DNA of 64,000 nt from Tenrec ecaudatus (taxonomy: Eukaryota > Chordata > Mammalia > Afrosoricida > Tenrecidae), in the NCBI RefSeq assembly GCF_050624435.1, contig NC_134539.1, positions 143,998,025-144,062,024 on the forward strand, written 5' to 3'. Under the pieces are notes generated by a model. That model was not told where the DNA came from, did no database searches, and saw only the letters and a list, made by a program, of their open reading frames with translations. Position 1 is the stretch's first letter. Every line of letters begins with the position of its first letter. Positions 1-64,000 of the stretch are shown here, piece by piece. The translations under genes were made by a program, and so were the position numbers.

Positions 1-899
1 CAGCCCTGGCTAGAGCCGATGTGAAAGGAGATGGTCACTTTGGCCAAACGAATCCCTTTACGTGAAGGGTTGGGAGAAGTGCAAGGGTTAGTCCGAGCTC
101 TTCAATACAAGGGGAGGGAAATGACAATAAACAGACTGATGGGTCAGAGTGAGTCATGGAGATGAGGCAGGTTGCCGAGACCCAGGCCATCCGGGAGGTG
201 GTATTCCTTAGCCAGGCGGTGGAAAGCTGCCCATCTTCTAAACTGGCTCGTTTGCTCATCCGCTTGAGAGTTGGAGAAAATTTTATGGAATATAAATATG
301 TAAGTACATATTTGATTTATGTATATTTTACGCGATGTTATTTAGATTTCTCTTCCCCATCAAAGGGGGTGAGAAAGTATCTCAGAGGTGTGTGTTTTCG
401 TATTTCACCAGAGGCCTCTGCTTGCTTCACAGCTAAGTTTTTAACACATCCCCCCACCCTCCCTTTCTCAGTTGCGGTTTGCCAGTAAGCGGTGTCCAAG
501 AAGCCAGATAAAAAATTGCCTCCCAGACGTGAGAGCAGAATGACAGTGTAAACACGGATGGGAAAAGCAAATAGCTGTTGTTAGGGGCGCTCAATCCGGA
601 GAACCTGTAATCCGAGACCTTTCCCCAGGAGGCTTGCTCCCAGGACTTTCTCAATAAACTGCAAAGAGCAAAAAGCCCGATACTATGCATATGTATATGT
701 GTGTGTATATATATATAAAAGGGCAGAAAGCGTTATTAAACCAAAGTAGCCCGCTCCCCTTCCCCCCGCAAAAAACAAACCCCCCATTAAACAAGCCCCC
801 CAAACTTTAGTCCGAGGGAAAACTAGGTCATGGTAGCTTAAAAGCCTATAGCTACGGAACGCCCACTGGGTGAGAAGCCCTTTTAGAGGTGGCCCCATG
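1..899. other. Upstream flank of the C17orf58 CpG island, no gene seen
   Basis: AT-richer sequence with a short TA/TG run near 690-718. I searched it for the missing first coding exon of C17orf58, expected to be a signal-peptide exon ending in phase 1, and did not find a convincing one. The open frames here are short and look random. Confidence 0.5.
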
Positions 900-2960
<2,061 letters not shown>

Positions 2961-5639
2961 AACGGGCAAACTGACATTGCTGGATCTGAGATTCGGACTG
3001 GAAAGGCCCACTTCATGTCATGGAATCTTCCTTCAGAACAGAGCCCGCCTGCTCCTTTCTGAACTATTTGTGCAGAGCCAGCGGGTTCTTGCTGCAGTGC
3101 CGGGTAGTGTTCACACAGCTCAAATCACTGACCAGGCCTGTTAGGGGACCATGGCTTCATGTTAAATTTATTTTTATTTAAATACATTCTCCAGTAGAGA
3201 TGATAGTTTACCAAAAATGAAAATTTCCTGGAATTTATATATAACTTTGGATACTATCATGTACTGAACGACATTTTACACGCCAGCCATCCATCGTGTT
3301 TTGACTTCTGTCACGTAAGAGGGAGTACACTCGTGAGGTGTTTTACAGAAACGAATGTTCTTTAGAGCGAAGGCAGGGTCAGCCGAGGAGAAGCACTAAC
3401 ACTTTAGAGAGCACCGAAGGGCTAAATTACAGCAAAATAGTCACACACATGTTCCAGATGAACCCAAATAGTTTATTTTTGTACTTCCCAGCTGTTAATT
3501 TTGTGCCAAAATTGGCTGGTGATCCCAATGCTCAAGATATTCTGGGTGAACCTGATGTAATTTTTCTTATTAAAATTAAGTATCCCGTGTGTGTTTGTAA
3601 AGCAGTAAATCGTGCCCTACAATCACATCTTGAATGCACCTGGTTTTTCAGTCCATCCGACTCCCAAAGGTTTGGTTAAAAGCCTTTAACCCCCAAACCC
3701 TGGAACGAGTATTCACCAGCGACAACTTGCAAACATGGACTTCAGACATTTCTCATTCGGTTTGAAAAAGATTCCATTACTCCCCGGGCACTCTCTAACA
3801 TCGGTTACGAAGATATGAGGGTTCTTTTTCTTAAGACCAATCTTACTTTGAAGTGTTGTCAATGGAGACACCAATGAGCCACAGGTGAGGATTCATGTCT
3901 ACAAAGGAGGGTAAAAAAGGGATGGCCCTGGAGAGCAAAATAGCCCATTTGGTCTCCAACATGCTCAAAATGTGTCTGTCTGAAATGGAAGAGTCTTTTG
4001 AGGGCCCCAGAGGAGCCGTGGGTATCCACAGGTTGTCCGCGAGGGGGCACTAGGAAGGCACGGAGACACAGCAAGAGCTTTTAGACAATGTCGAATTGTG
4101 ATGGGAGATCGACCTGATTTGCCTCCAAATACAGGGCACAGAGATAACAGGAAATGGAGAGGTTCTGATAATTCTGTGGGACAGTATCATTGAAGAATTT
4201 TTCTAGCATTTCCCAGTCATGATTTTTACCCAAACTTACTTAAGTTCTTGGCAGTCGGCTGGAGTTGGACTGATTTGATGTTTCTGAGATGGCGTCTGCA
4301 GCTAGAAGTGCTTCCAGGTTTAGTTTTAAGATAAAATGAACTCAGAATGTAGTGCCAGTCACAAATTCCAAAGCGGAATTTTGGAAGGTCAACAGGCTGA
4401 GGGACCCTTTTGAGTAACCTGGTGGGGAGAATTCCAGAATGGCCAGGTCGGTCAGTCACTGAGTGGATGGGCTCAGGTTACCCTGGAGGAGAGGGACACA
4501 GCGCCGGTTCGAGAGGAGGAACATCACTCACTTTCGCACAGGCCGGAGGAAGAGTTAGGCTGCTTCGATGAGGTTTGAGAGATGTTGGACACACAAGATG
4601 CCAGGGCTGCAGAGGCTTCGAAGTTGGTGGAGTTAACGTGTGCTCCGGCAAACAGCAGGCCAGCTTCTTAGGAACTATCTGGATACAATCAAGGCAGGCC
4701 CAAAAGGCTAAGCATCCCCTTGTCCCTTCTTACTCAGTACTCTGGCTACTATCTTTAATTTTATGGAAAATTTAAGGGAGCAACTTCATTGTTTTAAGAC
4801 TTTTTAATACTTTTGTTCCACTGATAGAATTTTCTTAGCATACACAGGTTTGTGCCCCAAAGACTGAAGGGTCCTTTGTGCCTGTGCTCACAGCCGTCCC
4901 TCAAAAATCAGATCTTCAATGGCCTTCAGGAAGTCACTCGATCGCACCACCACTTCCTCACACAGTGTTGGAGAGAAAGACATAATTTGGGGGCTAGTGG
5001 TGGTACTAACATTTTCCAATAGCCCTTTACAGATCCTACTGTTTGGCATAATTTGTCTTTATCAAACACATGACTAGACAAACAGCCGAAAACGGTTGGA
5101 CTGCCAATCATGTAGTAAATAAATTCAGTTTCAGGTCACATCAGGGCAGTTACAAAGGAAGAAAGTGAGACTTTGTCATATCTTTTATTGGATTTGAACC
5201 CAATTGGATCAAATGATTTTCTTTTTTTTAAAATTTTCTTTTAAATGTCAAAATTTCAGGATCTTTTTCTAAGACTCTTTTACAGGTGAAAGTCCTCAGC
5301 CACTAACCAAGGGTGGAACCCACCAGTTGTCCTGTGGGCGAATGAGGTGGCAGCCATTTGCTCAGTGAAGGCCACGGCTTCCCCGGACAGTTGTCCCCTT
5401 GTGTCACGGAGCGGACTCCATTCATCAGCACAGGCATTCTTCTAAGTCCCTTAAGCCCTGCGGTGTTTCAGAGCCCCTCCATCCCCAAGCACTTAGGACA
5501 TTACTCTGCCCGTGGGGTGCCACCACTCCCATTCCCAAGGATCAGGAACTTGGGGTTTATGGTAATTGTCTCAAATCATGAACAGCGATGGCCACAGAAA
5601 CACACACAGAAGCAGGGAGCTTGCCTAGAGAGATGTGCA
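2961..5639. other. Between C17orf58 stop and the BPTF 3' end
   Basis: This begins with the C17orf58 3' UTR, whose end I cannot fix: there is no AATAAA on the plus strand near 3170-3200, and the first good one is at about 5115. The rest is unique-looking AT-rich sequence with only short random open frames. I see no second gene. Confidence 0.5.
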
Positions 5640-7504
5640 GCAGTAGGGAAAGAACTTTTATTTGCAGGAAGATAGATTACAAACAGCAGCAAATCTCGGC
5701 GTCTCAGGGTAACACTCCAGGCCATTTGAAATATAAAAAAGGTAAGTGTTGTACTTTAGAAAATTTCTCAGAACGTCCGTACTCCCTCCCGACCCCTCCG
5801 TCTGTCTGCATCCTGCAGGATATTAAAATACAAATCCTGCAGAATTTGGATAGAAATAAAAAAAGCCTTATCAATATTACCAAAACAATTTTCATGAAAT
5901 GGTTTCCAGAATTATGACCTTGGCAGATGATGAACAACAAGCATTGAAAACACTTTTAGCCCAGGAAATCTGCTGGTGCAAGTTACAAGCCCACAGACCG
6001 GGACAGAAACGGTTTAACAACATCACAAATGCCACTTGGGTCATTGAAAGGGGGGGAAACGGTAATAAGTAGACCTTGCTGAATAGCAGAAGCTTGTCCA
6101 AGAACAGTCATAAAAACGCAGCTTTCGAAACACGTTTTGTAAGAATGTATTTTTTTCTCAAAAACTACTTTTGAAAGACTAAAGCTCTGTAATTGATAAA
6201 ACTATAAAATGTCTATGTATTTATATGGTGATAGAAAACTGCAAAAAGGCTTTGTACCATTAAATACACATATGAAATTAGCATCTTCCTAGTCTGAGGA
6301 TTCCCATAAAATTCACCTTTTATGTACAATTTGGCAATACCAACAGCTACAGAAAATATATATCAACAACCGACTAACCAACCAGTCATTGTTTCATTAG
6401 AAACGGCACCAAATCCAATGTTAACATTATTTTTCTAGGATGAAGTGTCTGATTAAGTTAAAAAAAAAAAAGCAACAATTTGTTAAAAACACAGCACTCT
6501 ATTGCCTTCAGGTAGGAAAGTTCTTCCCACAACCAGTTTTAAACGATTAAGCCAATATATGTTTACATATGAATAAATAGTACAGAAATACTGTGATGAG
6601 ATGCTGAATAATTTTGTAATTCATTAAAACGTAGAATTCTTGCATCAACACAATACGTAGCATTAAAGAGGGACAAATAACCTACATTTGGCTACTTTCA
6701 TTGTAAAAACCCTCTTAAAAAAGCTGTTTCTAGAGTGAGCAATTAGTCTCTTTAGTTTGTAAGCCTAGGACTGAGTGATGTCTCTGTGTACAAAAAAAGG
6801 AATGGGCTTCCTCAGAAGAACCTGGACACCTGAGCTTGGAGCTGTAGCGATAAAACAGAGAAACGCAGGTCCGGGAAGGGTCTTGCATAGCAGGGCAATA
6901 GTCCACAGAAGGAAACTTCAAAAACACACACACACACCCACACACACCAAAAAACACCACTGGGTAAATTCCAGAGCTGGGTCAGACAAAGCTAGCAAGA
7001 ATTAGTGCAAAATCTAGTAAACTTTTTGCGAAGCTCTATAATTCGACAGTGTCAGATTTGATAGAAGTCATTATTACAAGGCAGCGCTAAGGTTCGAACG
7101 CTGAAAGTTAAAGCACGCACAATATGCCTCTCCTTGTGGTTCCCTTTCCTCCTCCTGCTTCCACAACTTTTCCTTCTGTAGGGAAATAATCCCCAAAGCA
7201 ACCAACCAATCAAGAACAACAAACCAACCAGGGCCACCAAAGAAACCGCCCTTCAGAAAGTGCAAGTAACCGTCACTCCTGCCCCAGGAGGGATCATCTG
7301 CCTGGCACCGTCTCATGGCCCGTTTGGTTGTCTCTGCAGTGATGGCCGCGGGCTGGGGAGAAACTACAAAGGGCACAGGGGTCCCGGCGAACACCAGGTA
7401 CAAGCTTAGGGGCCTGGGCCTTACTTTCCCTGTCAGCCCGCCCGCCCGCTCCCCACAAGGGCTTACAGGAAATTAGCGCACATTCAAAGACACCTCCATC
7501 TGTG

Positions 7505-8363
7505 GGAGAAAAATGATCTCCTTTTATTTCGTTTCATATACATCCATAGTTGAATTTTAATACAAAAGGAAAAAAATTAGAATCTGACAAATGTTTACAA
7601 ACAAGATACCTTCAAATAGATTTTACTCATTTTCGCCTGGTGCAGAGTAAATGACAAATCGTCTTTTTCTATCCAAGGCAACCAAGTCTGTAGTCGGGGA
7701 CCCTTCGGCCCGCCTTTCCACAAGCTTCGTCCTGACCTACCACGAACAAGAGACGCGTTGCTGATTCCCAGTCGTTGTGTGCACATGTGTACATAGCAGC
7801 TCCTTTCACAGAAAGAGAAGACGTCTAGAGGTTGTCTCGTACTCTGATCTACAGGAATCATGATAAGATACAGGATGGATTACATGTGACGGGGGCTGGA
7901 TTGTATAAGAAAAAATAATTAGCTGACAAATGAGGGCAGCAATAAAAAAGCGTCTTTTTTGCAACAATAAATAAATACAGTCAAGAGTTTTCTGTGAGAC
8001 TCTAAACCAGCTTCTTCACTGAAGAGCAGACGTGGCATTTCCATGGAGTTGCACTTGACCCCATATTCTTTTTTCTTGCTTTCTCTCTCTCCTCTCTCTC
8101 TTTTCAACAAAGGTTTCCCGCTTCTGCCACAAGAGTACAACCATTTGATCTTGACAAGATAATGGTGTCCTTGACTTTGCTTTTCCTTTGTCCGTTGGAC
8201 AAAATTGGCCAAGAATATAATTGGACTGTTATGACCAATAAAAACGAAGTGTAGGTCAAGTCTTGTCAGGATAACCTGACTAAAAACATCTGGCTCCTTA
8301 ATTTAAAATAGTTCAGACAACCAGATCCTTGCCGTGTTTTACGTTAGATCAACACGCTGTGCT
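7505..8363 (-). other. BPTF: BPTF 3' UTR, proximal part with a candidate poly(A) signal
   Basis: Sequence directly downstream of the BPTF stop on the minus strand. The first AATAAA on that strand is at 7523-7528, about 840 nt after the stop. A second AATAAA at 5657-5662 would give a 2.7-kb UTR. The stretch 5640-8363 has no SINE that I can see, which fits a long UTR. The true end is not determined. Confidence 0.45.
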
Positions 8364-61583
<53,220 letters not shown>

Positions 61584-62149
61584 CTAGAAAAATAGAATAC
61601 CGATGTTTACATTGGAAATGACATCAAGAGGAATTCACTGTCAGGAAAAAAAGTCTCACTGTTTTAGGATTTCAATACAATGAAAGATTAAAAAAAAAAC
61701 CTGCTTATGTATGAACAATGGAACATAAGAAATCTGCTGGCAATACCCTGAGTTATTTATTTATTTTTCCGAAAGCTCTAGTCTTAACACAGGCCCTTGC
61801 CGCTTCATAGACGGCCCACAGCTGCAGCCTGCACAGAAGTGCTCCTACTGAGACCATCTCTCAGGGATGAAGTTGTTCTAAAGCCTTCCAACAAACAGGA
61901 TTCGAAACAGAAGGAAACAGAGTGCTTACAACACTGCTGCTTGCGAGGAGCAAGGGACGTCTAGCTCAATGAGCACTGCACAAAGCGAGCACCTCGGGCC
62001 TCTCCACCAGGGTCCGAAGCCCAGCCACCACTGGATCGTCCTCACCACTAACAAGATACGCTTTGAATGACTCGCTATCACCAACATGAAGACATGGTCG
62101 ACACGGTATTATAAAGGCTGTTACAATGCACCACGAGCGCCTTTAAAAA

Positions 62150-62640
62150 AAGGGTTTGAGGGGGGAAAACCCAAAACCCGATATAAAAATGGGAAAACGA
62201 CATGAACAGTACCAAACATACATAGAGAATGCAGAAGAGCCTCTAAGGATATGGAGAGGTGCTTACTTCATCCAAACCAAGAGAAATGCAAAAGGAGACA
62301 AAATCCAGAGACTACTCAGCCATCAGGCTGGCCAGACCCAAGAGTGGCCCGGCACTCCGGCCGAGAGGCACAGCGATGGTGGGAACTCAAAACTGTTCAA
62401 CGTGAATAAAAGGGAATTGACAGTATCTAGAAAAATTACAAATGCACTTACCCTGAAGCTACCACTCCTACACCTGGAAATCTATCCCGACGTAAACTGG
62501 CAAAAGAAGCGCTCCACAGAGCTATCATTCACTGCAGCATAACGGATAGGCACCAAAGGCCAGAAACAAGCAGACTGTCCATCAGTAAGGGGATGCTTGG
62601 CTCAAGGAGACACACAATGGATGTCATGCATCACCACATG
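62150..62640 (+). repeat. L1 3'-end fragment
   Basis: ATGCAGAAGAGCCTCTAAGG, CAAACCAAGAGAAATGCAAA, GGTGGGAACTCAAAACTG, ACACCTGGAAATCTATCCCG and CAGACTGTCCATCAGTAAGG follow the order of L1M-type 3' ends. The open frame of 128 codons across it is not a gene. Confidence 0.75.
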
Positions 62641-62650
62641 ATCCAGGATA

Positions 62651-62765
62651 CCGTATATACTCGAGTGTAAGACTAATCAATTGTCAGCCGAGGTACCAAA
62701 ATTTACCACAAAAATGGCATTTAAAGTGTGCTTAAAAACCCCGGTTTATACCTGAGTATATACGG
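62651..62765. mobile_element. Mariner-type MITE with TA target duplication, 115 bp
   Basis: Terminal inverted repeats CCGTATATACTC (perfect over 12 bases), TA at 62649-62650 and 62766-62767. Interior includes ACCACAAAAATGGCATTTAA. No open frame. Inserted next to the L1 fragment. Confidence 0.82.
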
Positions 62766-63357
62766 TAATCCCTCTGAGATGTGAAAGGGTCTTCACGACC
62801 AAGGGCACCAAGAAACGTACCCGAGCTGTTGCCTTCAGAAAGGCACAGGGTGACAGTTACAGTCAGTGCGCTAGCGTGGTGTGAGAAGGGGAGGCTAGTA
62901 CAAATTTAGGGACACGCTTTGTCGTTGTTTAGAACAACAATCTACTGGGTACTAGTGGTCTAAAATGAATAAGGACAGCTAGACAGCCAGGGGAGCGGAG
63001 GGGAGGGAAGGAAATGGCTACAGAGGAACTCAGGGACAGCAGTAAATGTTTTCTGAATAGATGTGGTGACATCATTTTGGCTTTGGAATCATGTAAATAC
63101 TTCACATTCTCAAAAAATTCAAGTCAGAAATTCAACTCCTAAAATTGAAAGCAAATGAAGACCAAAGAATATTACTGTATTATTATGAGTTGCTGGCATA
63201 ACCATGTAGAGAAAAAGAATGATTTCAAGTAAGTATGGAATTGTTTCTTTGACTGTACAGTCTTACTGAAAATACAGCATAAAGAGCTGGCCCCAAAAAA
63301 TCTGAAATGCCATATAGTAAGTAGTCTTGCTGTCAACAGCAATATTGGTATTATGAA

Positions 63358-63500
63358 ATTACTCATTCACTGCCACCAAGCTCACAGTGACCCTGTAGGA
63401 CAGAGTAGGCAAGTCCTTATGGGACTAGAAAGACTCACTTTGGCCTGTGCAGTTAGCAGCCCAACGTGTAACCTTGTGACCACCATGCCGCCAAGGCCAT
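63358..63500 (-). repeat. AfroSINE
   Basis: Plus strand CACTGCCACCAAGCTCACAG, TGACCCTGTAGGACAGAGTA, GGCCTGTGCAGTTAGCAGCC is the inverted tail and body. Confidence 0.8.
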
Positions 63501-63609
63501 TTCACCAGCATCACCACAGGCAGATACTAACAATGATTCGTGTACACCAGGATATGCTGATCCGGCAACTGGATAAACCACATACAAAGTTAAGTTACCG
63601 TTGTGAGGA

Positions 63610-63775
63610 AGGAATTCTGATGATGCAGCAGTTAAAGCTCTCCAATGCTAACCCCAAGAGCTGGGGCTGGGCCATCAGCTACCGCAAAAATCCAGTCTTG
63701 GGAACCCTAGAGAGAGGGCAGACCCACGGTGTCTTACTGGGTCGATATGGGCCGGAACTTTGGTTGTTAGGAACT
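63610..63775 (+). repeat. AfroSINE
   Basis: AATTCTGATGATGCAGCAGT head, GGGCCATCAGCTACCGCAAA, CTTGGGAACCCTAGAGAGAG, TCTTACTGGGTCGATATGGG and CCGGAACTTTGGTTG tail. Confidence 0.78.
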
Positions 63776-64000
63776 ACAGCTCTCTGAGTAAGAGAAGATA
63801 CATGAAAGTGTGAAAACAAAGAAATGTGTAATCCTCGATCTGAATTTGCGATGTCAACAGAGACTCAGGATCTTGCTCCTTTAGAAAGTATGTAAATCCT
63901 AGCTCTACTCACTAAAAAAGCCCAGGGGCAAGCAGAGTAGCCCTGGGTCCAGCCTGAGGTCTCTAAATAGCATTCCCAGGAAAAAACGCATCAAAAGTTC

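Larger units (their letters stand above)
61584..64000 (-). other. BPTF: BPTF intron upstream of window exon 1, continues past the edge
   Basis: 2.4 kb with an L1 fragment (62150-62640), a mariner-type MITE inserted at its right end and two AfroSINEs. No further coding exon before 64000. Confidence 0.65.

Overview
The window is mammalian nuclear DNA with long introns, GT-AG splice sites and many retroposons. The repeats point to an afrotherian. Many tRNA-derived SINEs have the AfroSINE layout, and one 201-bp hAT element at 33465-33665 matches the SPIN (SPACE INVADERS) family, which is known from tenrecs but not from most mammals. A tenrec is the best guess. That assignment rests on recognition from memory, not on a database search.

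Layout, left to right. Positions 900-1720 are a CpG island. It overlaps the start of a plus-strand gene, the orthologue of human C17orf58, a small netrin-domain-like protein; three coding exons lie between 1110 and 2960. About 2.7 kb of non-coding sequence follows. The rest of the window, 8364 to the right edge, is the 3' four fifths of BPTF on the minus strand. BPTF is the large NURF subunit: bromodomain and PHD-finger transcription factor. The two genes are tail to tail, as I recall them in human.

Twenty-seven BPTF coding exons were placed by hand, each with AG and GT borders. Reading phase is continuous from 61583 to the stop codon at 8364-8366, giving about 2451 residues when all exons are used. 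In protein order they encode: Ser/Thr-rich linkers; the conserved WHIM-like block that with the upstream DDT domain (outside the window) contacts ISWI; one 2.3-kb acidic/Ser-rich exon; a conserved block around the exon 8/9 junction; long Thr/Ser/Gln/Pro-rich segments; Lys-rich coiled-coil segments; two PHD fingers; and the C-terminal bromodomain. Two exons are phase-symmetric cassettes: one of 54 codons, and one of 58 codons that carries a whole extra PHD unit. One 43-nt exon has a coding-like extension with more than one usable donor.

The introns hold a frameshifted RPL32 retrocopy with a perfect 13-bp target duplication, two hAT elements with 8-bp target duplications, a pair of related mariner-type MITEs, a Tigger-like element, L1 3' ends, a lineage-specific retroposon tail family, about twenty AfroSINE copies and several simple repeats. 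I found no CRISPR array, operon, phage or other bacterial-type system, and nothing that amounts to a wholly new biological system. The items worth a second look are the horizontally transferred transposons and the alternative-exon architecture of BPTF.
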